A stretch of 35,403 nucleotides of DNA from Alphaproteobacteria bacterium (GTDB taxonomy: Bacteria > Pseudomonadota > Alphaproteobacteria > UBA11222): NCBI GenBank assembly GCA_023252275.1, contig JAHHGO010000004.1, forward strand, positions 1 through 35,403, given 5' to 3'. The position numbers and the translations under genes were made by a program. The notes below the pieces were generated by a model. That model saw only the letters and a program-made list of their open reading frames with translations, made no database searches and was not told the DNA's origin. Below, one piece after another: positions 9,053-17,926 of this stretch; position 1 is the first letter of the stretch, and each line of letters opens with the position of its first letter.

Positions 9053-9717
9053 ACCTGATGGAACCCCACGTGCGCGGCCAGCTTGAGGGGCTTTCGCTGG
9101 ATCGCCAGCGCCCCCTTATCGTTACCGACGCCGACGAGGTGGTGGCCTATTTCATCGCCGGTCTGGAGAAGTTTCTGCTGCGCAACGGCCACTGGCTTGA
9201 TCTGAAAAGCTTTGCCATCACCGGCAATATCCGCCGGCAGGGCAGCAATGAGATCAGCACTCAGCCCCAGGTAAAGGAGATGCTTGGCAATTTTTTTGCC
9301 GAAGACACCGAATTGCTTGATCCGGTCGAGGGCGCGGCCGAGGCCTTGCAGGCGTTAAGCGCGCGGGCGCAGATCATTGTACTGAGCAATGTCGAACCCA
9401 AGGTGCATGCCGCGCGCCACCGGTGGCTGCGCCGGCATGGCATGGATTATCCGCTGATCGCTAATTCCGGTTCCAAGGGGCTGCCGCTTCGCTACCTTTC
9501 GGAACAGATAGATGCGCCGGTTTTCTTTCTGGATGATTTGCCGCCGCATCTGGACGCGGTAGCCGAACATGCAAGCCGTGTCTTCCTGTTGCACTTTATC
9601 GCCGATAAACGTCTGGCCGCGCTGGTTGGACCGGCGCAAAATTGCCAGTTGCACACCAGCAACTGGACAGAAGCCAGAAGCTTCATCGACACCAAACTTG
9701 ACGATATGGGATATTAG
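9043..9717 (+). CDS. HAD-like hydrolase family protein
   Basis: 224 aa (GTG start; ATG alternative at 9058); PLIVTDADEVV motif I, IIVLSNVEPKVHAARHRWLRRHG, VFFLDDLPPHLDAV. Confidence 0.65.
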   Translation: MGLDLMEPHVRGQLEGLSLDRQRPLIVTDADEVVAYFIAGLEKFLLRNGHWLDLKSFAITGNIRRQGSNEISTQPQVKEMLGNFFAEDTELLDPVEGAAEALQALSARAQIIVLSNVEPKVHAARHRWLRRHGMDYPLIANSGSKGLPLRYLSEQIDAPVFFLDDLPPHLDAVAEHASRVFLLHFIADKRLAALVGPAQNCQLHTSNWTEARSFIDTKLDDMGY

Positions 9718-10601
9718 CAATCGGGCCGTTTATAGGTTTCGATACGCGACAGCGAAGCATATAGCGCAAACGCCCCATAATCCAAAATCAGATCGGAACT
9801 CACCCCATTGTCATATAATCTGAAGGCCATCTCGAATTCGGGCAGACCCTCATTTTGTTCAAGTCCATAATAGGACACCTGCACCGGCCACCAGGTAAGC
9901 CCGGAAACGGCGCCGGACACAGAATTATGCTCAGCAGGATTTTGGCCCTTCTGTTCCTTCTCAGCCTGCCCCGCGGCGCTAATAGTGGTTCCCGCGCCGA
10001 TCGAGGAAACCACCTCATAATAATCGGATTCCGAAGTGCCATCAAAAACCTGACGCGCAAAAATTTTGCGGCCCCCACGCGCGGCATCCAGCAGGGCCTG
10101 CAAATAGCCGCTGGGGAACAATACACCGGCGGGCAATATTACCTCCTTCTCAACCGGCTTGCGCATTATCGCCTTGCCCTGCCCCAGCGCCGATGCATAT
10201 TCGGCATTGCCGTCATATTCAGCCACCAGTCTGTTATCCAGCCGCTGACGCATGGAAAAGCGGAACCGCAAACCGTCCAGCGATTCCCAGGACGAGGCGG
10301 AAATATCACTCAGTGATTTCTCCCCCGTTTCATCCAGCATATCGGTAACAATACGCTGTTCGGAAATCAGGCCGTCACAGGTTTCCTGCCATTGCGTCAC
10401 CATGCGTCCCTGTACGCTGGAAACCTGGCCGCTATTCTGGCGATCCGCCAACGACACATTGTAAATGGCCCGGTGAGACAACATTGGCGGATGAGCGGCC
10501 AGCGCCTCCACCGCCCACGTATTGCCGGCGCCATCCCCCGCCAGCAAAATAAGCACCGAGAACAGGCCGCATGCCTGACGTTTAATCCAGATCCTGTTCA
10601 T
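9714..10601 (-). CDS. DUF1849 / EipB-family periplasmic cell-envelope protein
   Basis: 295 aa; signal peptide; HRAIYNVSLADRQNSGQVSSVQGRMVTQWQETCDGL...YEVVSSIGAG...; two conserved Cys (CDG and C-terminal RPDC). Confidence 0.85.
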   Translation of the reverse strand: MNRIWIKRQACGLFSVLILLAGDGAGNTWAVEALAAHPPMLSHRAIYNVSLADRQNSGQVSSVQGRMVTQWQETCDGLISEQRIVTDMLDETGEKSLSDISASSWESLDGLRFRFSMRQRLDNRLVAEYDGNAEYASALGQGKAIMRKPVEKEVILPAGVLFPSGYLQALLDAARGGRKIFARQVFDGTSESDYYEVVSSIGAGTTISAAGQAEKEQKGQNPAEHNSVSGAVSGLTWWPVQVSYYGLEQNEGLPEFEMAFRLYDNGVSSDLILDYGAFALYASLSRIETYKRPDC

Positions 10602-10693
10602 ATAAAGCTTTCCCGGGCGGCGTTCGCAAAATTTATCGTGTAGTTAGCTTATAGAGATTCGGCTGTAACGCCACGGGTCATGGCAAGAAAAGT

Positions 10694-10818
10694 CAATAAA
10701 AGCCAAAAAAAGTCCAAACCGGCGCATGGATGGGTGTAACCGGGAAAATCTTTCCCGGCCATGGGCATTTGTTACCGGGCGCCAGCTTTACTGGCTGCCA
10801 TTTTTGACGGCTTTATTG
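10694..10818. other. Structured intergenic region between divergent genes (candidate cis-regulatory RNA or operator)
   Basis: Nested inverted repeats: CAATAAAAGCC/GGCTTTATTG (one bulge), GTAAC/GTTAC, CCGGGAAA-ATC-TTTCCCGG (10740-10758), GCCAG-CTTTA-CTGGC (10781-10795) followed shortly by TTTTT. Confidence 0.45.
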
Positions 10819-10901
10819 GGTTTTTGGTGTGGCACGAACCCTGCTTTTGAACCGGCAGGTGAAGTGTATCCTGCGCGCGCCCAACATAATGGACGGTCAA
10901 A

Positions 10902-11615
10902 ATGAGCCAGTCGTTAGTCAAGAATTCACAACCGCACCCCATGCAGGGGATGGCCGCTGTCACGACGCAGCAATTGCGCAAATTATGCGAAATTCAGAGC
11001 CTGTCCGTTGAGCCTGAAAATAGCGCTTTTCTTACCGAGGTGCGCAATCTGGCCGCGCAGGCGGAGGAGTGCATCGCCGAGCAGGAGGCGCGTATCCATC
11101 ATCTGGAATCCCTGACCAGCACGGATGAACTTACCGGATTGCTGAACCGCCGGGGCTTTATGGATGGTCTGAACCGGGCGCTGCAATCTGCGCGCCGTTA
11201 TGAGGAAGAAGGGGTTCTGTCCTTTATCGATCTGGACGGGTTCAAAACCATTAATGACACCTATGGTCATCCGGCGGGCGATATGGTGCTGCGCCGGGTT
11301 GGCGAACTGCTGCTGAGCAATATCCGCAAGACCGATCTGGTGGCGCGTCTTGGCGGCGATGAATATGCCGTTCTGTTTATCCATGCCGTCAAACAGGTCG
11401 GCCGCAAGCGCGCCGAAATCTTGCGCCATATTCTCAATAATAGCACCCTGACTTATGGCGATGCGTCCATTCCCATCCGGGCGAGCATTGGCTCAGCCGA
11501 TTATAATGGCTGGTCGCTGCCGGAAGAATTGCTGCGCAAGGCCGACCGCGCCATGTACCGCCAGAAACATCGCCGGGCGCGCAATCTGAGCCTGATCAGC
11601 CAGCGCGATAATTAA
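10902..11615 (+). CDS. GGDEF-domain diguanylate cyclase, soluble
   Basis: 237 aa; STDELTGLLNRRGFMDGL, DLDGFKTINDTYGHPAGD, ARLGGDEY with upstream RKTD (I-site-like). Confidence 0.92.
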   Translation: MSQSLVKNSQPHPMQGMAAVTTQQLRKLCEIQSLSVEPENSAFLTEVRNLAAQAEECIAEQEARIHHLESLTSTDELTGLLNRRGFMDGLNRALQSARRYEEEGVLSFIDLDGFKTINDTYGHPAGDMVLRRVGELLLSNIRKTDLVARLGGDEYAVLFIHAVKQVGRKRAEILRHILNNSTLTYGDASIPIRASIGSADYNGWSLPEELLRKADRAMYRQKHRRARNLSLISQRDN

Positions 11616-12625
11616 ACAGCGGGCATTTGCTGCGTGATGCAATGGATGCCGCCGCCGCCCTGAACAATGTCCAGCGCCGGCACCTGCACCAATTCGCGTC
11701 CGGGAAACATGGCCGCCAGAATTTGCCGTGCGGGCGCATCGGCGGGATCGTCAAATGACGGCATGATCAACCCGCCATTCACCAGATAAAAATTTATATA
11801 GGACAGCGTCAAACGCTTGCCGTTTTTGTCGTTGCGGGGTTTCGGCGCGGGCAATTCGACAATTTCCAGCTGCTTGCCGCGCGCATCCAGCGCGGCGTTC
11901 AGGCAGGCGCGATTGGCGGCAACAATCGGATAATTTGCGTCAGCCGGATCGTCGCAGCCCTGAAGCAGCACACGGCCCGGCGCCGAAAAGCAGGCCACAT
12001 TATCAATATGACCATCGGTTTCATCGCCGCTCAAACCTTCGGCCAGCCAGATTATTTTTGAAACGCCAAGCAGCTTTTTCAAAACATCTTCCACCTGATC
12101 CCGGCCCATGCCGGGATTGCGATTGGTGTTCAGCAGGCATTGTTCGGTTGTCAGCAAGGTTCCCGCGCCATCCACATGCAGCGCGCCGCCCTCGGCGGTC
12201 AATGCGGCTTGATGGCAGGCAATGCCCAGTTCATCCAGAATCACCCCGGCGATCCGCGCATCCTTGTCATGCGGCGTATATTTTCCGCCCCAGCCATTGA
12301 AGCGCCAGCACACCCCCGCAAGCTCACCCTGCCCGAGGCGCACAAAGCTGGGGCCGGTGTCACGCATCCAGGAATCATCGATTGCGTGGGCACTGATCGT
12401 AACCATATCGCCGCAAGCAGCGCGCGCGGCCTGAGCCTGTTCGGGATTGGCAATGAGGGTGACCGGCTCAAAGCGGGCAATCGCCCTGGCCACGGCGGCA
12501 TAAGCCAGCCGCGCCTTTTCCAGCGCCGCCGCACTGCCCCACAGGCTGTCGCGGCAGGGCCAGGCCATGAAGCTGCGCTGATGCGGCTCCCACTCCGCGG
12601 GCATGGTCGGGCTGGAAGTTGTCAT
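11612..12625 (-). CDS. aguA: Agmatine deiminase (Porphyromonas-type peptidylarginine deiminase family)
   Basis: 337 aa; MPAEWEPHQRSFMAWPC, DSWMRDTGPSFV, FNGWGGKY, DETDGHIDNVACF, GGGGIHCITQQ. Confidence 0.93.
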   Translation of the reverse strand: MTTSSPTMPAEWEPHQRSFMAWPCRDSLWGSAAALEKARLAYAAVARAIARFEPVTLIANPEQAQAARAACGDMVTISAHAIDDSWMRDTGPSFVRLGQGELAGVCWRFNGWGGKYTPHDKDARIAGVILDELGIACHQAALTAEGGALHVDGAGTLLTTEQCLLNTNRNPGMGRDQVEDVLKKLLGVSKIIWLAEGLSGDETDGHIDNVACFSAPGRVLLQGCDDPADANYPIVAANRACLNAALDARGKQLEIVELPAPKPRNDKNGKRLTLSYINFYLVNGGLIMPSFDDPADAPARQILAAMFPGRELVQVPALDIVQGGGGIHCITQQMPAV

Positions 12626-12678
12626 GACGTTCTGTTCATTCCGATGCTATTATGCACTCACCATGCAGGAGTCTTCAC

Positions 12679-13155
12679 ATGACTAATAGCACAGAGCAAC
12701 GCCTCGCTGAATTGGGTATTGAACTGCCAAAGCCCCGGCCGCCCGCGGCTAATTACACGCCCTATGTGATTACCGGCGATCTGGTGTTCATTTCGGGCCA
12801 GGTGCCGGTTGGGCCAAAGGGGCTGGAATGGCGCGGCAAATGCGGGGCCGCATTTGATGTGGCAGGCGGCCAGCAGGCGGCTCGCCTGTGCGCCATCAAT
12901 CTGCTGGCGGCGCTGCGCGAGGCCTGTGATGGCGATCTCGACCGGGTGCGCCGTTGTGTGCGCATCGAGGGGTTTGTCAATTCGACGCCGGAATTTGGCG
13001 ATCATCCCGCCGTGATGAATGGCGCATCGGATCTTATCGCTGAAGTGCTTGGGCCCAAAGGCGTACATACGCGCTTTGCGGTCGGCTGCAACAGCCTGCC
13101 TTTTGATGTCGCGGTCGAAGTGGCGGGCGTTTTTGAAATCGGGCCTGCCCGTTAA
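12679..13155 (+). CDS. RidA (YjgF/YER057c/UK114) family protein
   Basis: RLAELGIELPKPRPPAANYTPYVITGDLVFISGQVP...VRIEGFVNSTPEFGDHPAVMNGASDL; start taken at the MTNSTEQRL Met. Confidence 0.9.
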   Translation: MTNSTEQRLAELGIELPKPRPPAANYTPYVITGDLVFISGQVPVGPKGLEWRGKCGAAFDVAGGQQAARLCAINLLAALREACDGDLDRVRRCVRIEGFVNSTPEFGDHPAVMNGASDLIAEVLGPKGVHTRFAVGCNSLPFDVAVEVAGVFEIGPAR

Positions 13156-13158
13156 GCC

Positions 13159-13896
13159 ATGACTGAATGGTTGAAAAAATATCTCTATAGCCATCGCGGG
13201 CTGTTTGATAATGCGGGCGCCGCGCCCGAAAACAGTCTGGCTGCGTTTCAGGCTTCGGTCCAAAAGGGCTATGGCATGGAACTGGATGTGCAGGCGGCGG
13301 GCGATGGCGTACCGGTGGTGTTTCATGATTTTACTCTGGATCGCATGACAAATGCGAAGGGACCGGTTGCGGGGCTGGATCACAAAGCGCTGGGAAAACT
13401 GCGTCTTCTGAACAGCCCGGAATATATTCCGGCATTTGCCGAAATGCTGGCATGGGTGGCTGGCCGCGCGCCTCTGCTGATCGAGATCAAGGTGCCCAAA
13501 AATGCGCGCATCGGACCGCTGGAGGCGCGTATCGCCGAACTGCTGGCGGATTATTCCGGGCCATTCGCCGTGCAATCTTTTAATCCGGCCAGCATGGCCT
13601 GGTTTGTTGAAAATGCGCCGGCCTATACCCGCGGGCAGATCGCGCAGAATTTTGTTTCCCGGCCGGAGCGCGGCCTGGCCTGGGCGCAACGGCTGGCCTG
13701 GGGAAAATTATGGAGCTGCGAGAAAAGCCAGCCGCATTTTATATCCTATAATGTGCGGGATCTGCCGGGGCCAGCCACCCGCGCCGTCCGGCGTCAGCGC
13801 ATTCCACTGCTATGCTGGACCGTGCGCACGGCGCAGCAAACCGCCATCGCACGGCGCTATACGGACAGTTTTATATTTGAGGGATTTAATGCCTGA
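13159..13896 (+). CDS. Glycerophosphodiester phosphodiesterase family protein
   Basis: 245 aa; YSHRGLFDN..APENSLAAFQASVQKGYGMELDVQAAGDGVPVVFHDFTLDRMT. Confidence 0.93.
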   Translation: MTEWLKKYLYSHRGLFDNAGAAPENSLAAFQASVQKGYGMELDVQAAGDGVPVVFHDFTLDRMTNAKGPVAGLDHKALGKLRLLNSPEYIPAFAEMLAWVAGRAPLLIEIKVPKNARIGPLEARIAELLADYSGPFAVQSFNPASMAWFVENAPAYTRGQIAQNFVSRPERGLAWAQRLAWGKLWSCEKSQPHFISYNVRDLPGPATRAVRRQRIPLLCWTVRTAQQTAIARRYTDSFIFEGFNA

Positions 13897-15097
13897 CACT
13901 GGCGGAAAGCTTCGCGCACGCATTATCGAAAGCATTGATGCAATCAGCGCCGCGCAATGGGACGCTTGCGCCAACCCCGCCGGCTTGCCGCCGGGGGAAG
14001 AAGTTCCCTATATCCCGTTCCTGTCGCATGCTTTTCTGCTGGCGCTGGAAAAATCCGGATCGGCGACGCCAGAGACCGGCTGGGCGCCGCGACATCTGCT
14101 TCTGGAAGCCGCCGATGGCAGTCTGATGGGCGCCATGCCGATGTATCTCAAATCGCATTCCCAGGGCGAATATGTCTTTGATCATTCCTGGGCCGACGCC
14201 TATCACCGGGCGGGCGGGGATTATTATCCCAAGCTGCAGGTCTGTGTGCCTTTTACGCCCGCCCCCGGGCGGCGCATTCTGATCCGCCCGCATCCCAACG
14301 CTGTGCTGCATCGCGAGGCTCTGATCCAGACCAGCAAGGAAATTGCCGGAAGGTCGGGGGTTTCATCGCTGCATGTCACTTTCATGGAAAAACAGGAATG
14401 GGAGCGGCTTGGCGCGGCTGATTTCCTGCAACGCACGGATTATCAATTCCACTGGATGAACCAGGACTATCAGGATTTTGACGATTTCCTGAACAGCCTG
14501 AATTCGCGCAAACGCAAACAGATCCGCAAGGAACGCCGCGAAGCGCTGGCCAATGGCGTCACAGTTGAAATGCTGACCGGCGCGGCGATCACCGAAGCGC
14601 ATTGGCAGGCGTTTTACCGCTGCTATATGAATACCGGGCGCAACAAATGGGGGCGGCCCTATCTGACGCGGCAGTTTTTCAGCATGATCGGCGAAACTCT
14701 GGCGGATAAAATCGCGCTGGTCATGTGCAGCCGCGACGGCAAACTGATCGCGGGCGCCATAAATTTTATCGGCGATGAAGCCCTGTTCGGGCGCAACTGG
14801 GGCTGTATCGAGGAGCATCCGTTCCTGCATTTCGAAGCCTGTTACTATCAGGCCATCGAATTCGCCATTCAACGCCGCCTGCCCCGCGTCGAGGCGGGCG
14901 CACAGGGCGCGCATAAGCTGGCGCGCGGCTATCTTCCCAATCTGACCTATAGCGCGCACTGGATCAGGGAGCCGCGGCTGCGCGATGCAATCGCGCATTT
15001 CCTGACCCAGGAACGCATGCATGTCAGCCAGGATTCGGAAATACTGGCTGGGCATTCGCCATTCAGAAGAAATCCGGACGAGGAGGAAGAAGAATGA
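13889..15097 (+). CDS. DUF482 (peptidogalycan biosynthesis-type, FemAB-like) GNAT-fold protein
   Basis: 402 aa from ATG at 13889, overlapping the GDPD stop by 8 nt; PYIPFLSHAFLLALEKSGSA, KSHSQGEYVFDHSWADAYHRAGGDYYPKLQVCVPFTPAPGRRIL, EAGAQGAHKLARGYLP. Confidence 0.9.
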   Translation: MPDTGGKLRARIIESIDAISAAQWDACANPAGLPPGEEVPYIPFLSHAFLLALEKSGSATPETGWAPRHLLLEAADGSLMGAMPMYLKSHSQGEYVFDHSWADAYHRAGGDYYPKLQVCVPFTPAPGRRILIRPHPNAVLHREALIQTSKEIAGRSGVSSLHVTFMEKQEWERLGAADFLQRTDYQFHWMNQDYQDFDDFLNSLNSRKRKQIRKERREALANGVTVEMLTGAAITEAHWQAFYRCYMNTGRNKWGRPYLTRQFFSMIGETLADKIALVMCSRDGKLIAGAINFIGDEALFGRNWGCIEEHPFLHFEACYYQAIEFAIQRRLPRVEAGAQGAHKLARGYLPNLTYSAHWIREPRLRDAIAHFLTQERMHVSQDSEILAGHSPFRRNPDEEEEE

Positions 15098-15516
15098 GCA
15101 GCGACCCCAATTGCATTTTCTGTAAAATTCTGCGCGGCGAGATCGGCGCGGTCAAACTGCATGAGGATGCGGACACACTGTCATTCATGGACGTGATGCC
15201 GCAATCGCCGGGACATTGCCTGGTCATTCCCAAACGCCATGCCGCCAATATTCATGAGATCAGCGCCGATGAGGCCGCCATACTTATTCGCGCCACCCAC
15301 CGGCTCGCCCAGGCGGTGAAGCTTGCCCTGCAGCCCGATGGCATCGGCGTGTACCAGTTTAACGGCGGCGCGGCGGGCCAGACCGTTTTCCATATCCATT
15401 TCCATGTCATCCCCCGCACCAGCGGTCAGGATCTGGCTTTGCATGCCCGCAATATGGTGGACCCGGCCTCGCTTCAGCCCATTGCCGCAAAAATAACCGC
15501 GGCGCTGCAATCCTGA
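15094..15516 (+). CDS. HIT family protein (HINT-like)
   Basis: 140 aa; CIFCKILRGEI, HCLVIPKRHA, GQTVFHIHFHVIPR; ATGA overlap with the preceding gene. Confidence 0.95.
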   Translation: MSSDPNCIFCKILRGEIGAVKLHEDADTLSFMDVMPQSPGHCLVIPKRHAANIHEISADEAAILIRATHRLAQAVKLALQPDGIGVYQFNGGAAGQTVFHIHFHVIPRTSGQDLALHARNMVDPASLQPIAAKITAALQS

Positions 15517-15642
15517 AACTGGTTTATCCTGAAACCAGACCGGATGCCGCTAACGCCGTTGAAAAACCGCCCTGCCCAGCAGGACTTCCCTCAAAGGCCC
15601 AGTCAGGCTACAAAGCGGGGGTTAATCCAATTGGGAGTCTCC

Positions 15643-16080
15643 ATGCCGGCGCTTATACTTGTGCTTAACGGCCCTAACCTGAACCTGCTCGGCGCGCGCG
15701 AGCCGGAAATCTATGGAACAACCACGCTGGATGACATTCATCAGCTGATGAACAAATCCGCGTTGGCGCTTGGCTGGCAGCTGGACTTCCGCCAATCCAA
15801 TCAGGAAGGCGAACTGGTTGACTGGATTCAATGGGGGCGGGACAATGCCGACGCCATCATCATCAATGCCGGCGGCTATACGCATACCTCGGTCGCCATT
15901 CTGGACGCCTTGCGCGCCGCTGAGAAACCCGTTGTGGAGGTGCATCTGTCAAACCTTTTTCAGCGTGAGACGTTCCGCCATCATTCCTACATTACCCCGG
16001 TGGCGCTTGGCCTGATCTGCGGCTTTGGCGCGCGGGGCTATGTGCTTGCGCTGGAAGCACTGCGCGACATTGTCAGCTAA
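15643..16080 (+). CDS. aroQ: 3-dehydroquinate dehydratase type II
   Basis: LVLNGPNLNLLGAREPEIYGTTTLDDI, INAGGYTHTSVAILDAL, VEVHLSNLFQRETFRHHSYI; start at 15643 rather than 15544 by family alignment. Confidence 0.95.
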   Translation: MPALILVLNGPNLNLLGAREPEIYGTTTLDDIHQLMNKSALALGWQLDFRQSNQEGELVDWIQWGRDNADAIIINAGGYTHTSVAILDALRAAEKPVVEVHLSNLFQRETFRHHSYITPVALGLICGFGARGYVLALEALRDIVS

Positions 16081-16091
16081 CGGAAAGAAGC

Positions 16092-16541
16092 ATGAATAAA
16101 GAAAAAATAGACAAGGACATGATCCGCGCGCTTGCGGAACTGCTCGATGAAACAAGGCTGACGGAAATCGAGATCGAGCATCAAGGCCTGCGTGTGCGGG
16201 TTGCCCGCCAGCCCGGCGCAGCCGCGCCCGTCATGCACTATGCCCCGGGTGCTGCCGCGCCGGCCCAGACGGCGCAGCCTGCCGCATCCGAAAATCTGGC
16301 CGCACATCCGGGCGTTGTCACCTCTCCGATGGTGGGCACGGCCTATCTGTCGCCGGAACCGGGCGCAACGCCCTTTATCGCTGTGGGAGACGCGGTTGAA
16401 ACCGGGCAGACCCTGTTCATTATCGAGGCCATGAAAACCATGAACCCGATTGCGGCGCCGCGCTCGGGCAAGGTGGTGCGCATTCTCGTCACGGATGGAC
16501 ATCCCGTGGAATTCGGCGAACCGCTGGCCATTATTGAATGA
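16092..16541 (+). CDS. accB: Acetyl-CoA carboxylase biotin carboxyl carrier protein
   Basis: 149 aa; C-terminal biotinyl domain with IIEAMKTMNPI. Confidence 0.95.
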   Translation: MNKEKIDKDMIRALAELLDETRLTEIEIEHQGLRVRVARQPGAAAPVMHYAPGAAAPAQTAQPAASENLAAHPGVVTSPMVGTAYLSPEPGATPFIAVGDAVETGQTLFIIEAMKTMNPIAAPRSGKVVRILVTDGHPVEFGEPLAIIE

Positions 16542-16566
16542 CACGCAGGCTGACAATGGTCCCGCC

Positions 16567-17910
16567 ATGCCCATGATCAAAAAGCTGCTGATAGCCAACC
16601 GGGGTGAAATCGCGCTGCGCATCCATCGCGCCTGCCGGGAGATGGGCATCGCAACGGTTGCGGTGCATTCCACGGCGGATTCAGAAGCCATGCATGTGCG
16701 GCTGGCCGATGAAAGCGTCTGTATCGGCCCGCCTGCCGCCGCCAAATCTTATCTGAATATTCCGGCCATCGTAACGGCCTGCGAAATCACCGGCGCGGAC
16801 GCTGTGCATCCCGGATATGGCTTTCTCTCGGAGAATGCGAACTTCGCCGAAATATTGGCGGCGCATAAAATTACTTTCGTCGGCCCGCGCAAGGAACATA
16901 TCCAGACGATGGGCGACAAGATCGCCGCCAAACAGGCCATGATTGCGGCGGGCATTCCCGTAGTTCCGGGATCGCCGGGCGCCGTAAATGATTCGGATGC
17001 GGCGCAGATAGCGGCAAAAATCGGCTTTCCGGTATTGTGCAAGGCGGCGGCGGGCGGCGGCGGGCGCGGCATGAAAGTGGCCATGGAGCCGGGCCAGCTT
17101 GCCGAGGCGCTGGCCACGGCGCGTAACGAAGCCAAGGCGGCGTTTGGCGATGACGCCATGTATCTGGAAAAATATCTGGCGCATCCACGCCATATTGAAA
17201 TTCAGATCATGGCGGATTCGCATGGCAATGTCGTGCATCTGGGCGAGCGTGACTGTTCCTTGCAGCGCCGCCATCAAAAGGTGCTGGAAGAATCCCCTTC
17301 GCCGGCGCTGGATGATTCGGCGCGCCGCGACATTGGCCGCATCGTGACCAAGGCGATGGCCAAAATAGGTTATCTGGGCGCGGGCACCATTGAATTTCTT
17401 TACGAGAACGGAAAATTTTATTTTATTGAAATGAACACACGGCTGCAGGTCGAACATCCGGTGACCGAAATGGTGACCGGCATTGATCTGGTGCGCGAAC
17501 AAATTCTGGTGGCCAGCGGCCTGCCGCTAAGCTTCAAACAGCAGGATATTGTCATGCGCGGCCATGCCATTGAATGCCGCATCAATGCCGAACATCCCAG
17601 AACCTTTGTGCCGAGCCCCGGCGCCATCCGGAATTTCCATGTGCCGGGCGGCCTTGGGGTGCGCGTTGATTCCGCTGCCTATGCCGGATACCGGATACCG
17701 CCTTTTTATGACAGCATGATCGGCAAGCTGATCGTGCATGGCCGCGACCGGCGGGAATGCATTATGCGGCTGGCCCGGGCGCTGGATGAATTTGTCATTG
17801 ATGGCATTGAAACGACGCTGGATCTGCACCGGGCGCTGCTGAAAGAACCGGAATTTATCAAGGGCGAATATGATATTCACTGGCTTGAATCCCATCTTGC
17901 CAAAGGTTGA
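16567..17910 (+). CDS. accC: Acetyl-CoA carboxylase biotin carboxylase subunit
   Basis: MIKKLLIANRGEIALRIHRACREMGI, KAAAGGGGRGMKVA, FIEMNTRLQVEHPVTEMVTGIDLV; ORF start at 16450 is out-of-frame overlap with accB, start revised. Confidence 0.96.
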   Translation: MPMIKKLLIANRGEIALRIHRACREMGIATVAVHSTADSEAMHVRLADESVCIGPPAAAKSYLNIPAIVTACEITGADAVHPGYGFLSENANFAEILAAHKITFVGPRKEHIQTMGDKIAAKQAMIAAGIPVVPGSPGAVNDSDAAQIAAKIGFPVLCKAAAGGGGRGMKVAMEPGQLAEALATARNEAKAAFGDDAMYLEKYLAHPRHIEIQIMADSHGNVVHLGERDCSLQRRHQKVLEESPSPALDDSARRDIGRIVTKAMAKIGYLGAGTIEFLYENGKFYFIEMNTRLQVEHPVTEMVTGIDLVREQILVASGLPLSFKQQDIVMRGHAIECRINAEHPRTFVPSPGAIRNFHVPGGLGVRVDSAAYAGYRIPPFYDSMIGKLIVHGRDRRECIMRLARALDEFVIDGIETTLDLHRALLKEPEFIKGEYDIHWLESHLAKG

Positions 17911-17926
17911 AAAGTTCAAGCGCTAA

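Noticed and set aside
12658-13689. 343-aa minus-strand ORF
   Set aside because: Fully antisense to RidA and GDPD genes with clear family motifs; a low-stop shadow frame
16681-17502. 273-aa minus-strand ORF
   Set aside because: Antisense to accC, no domain signal
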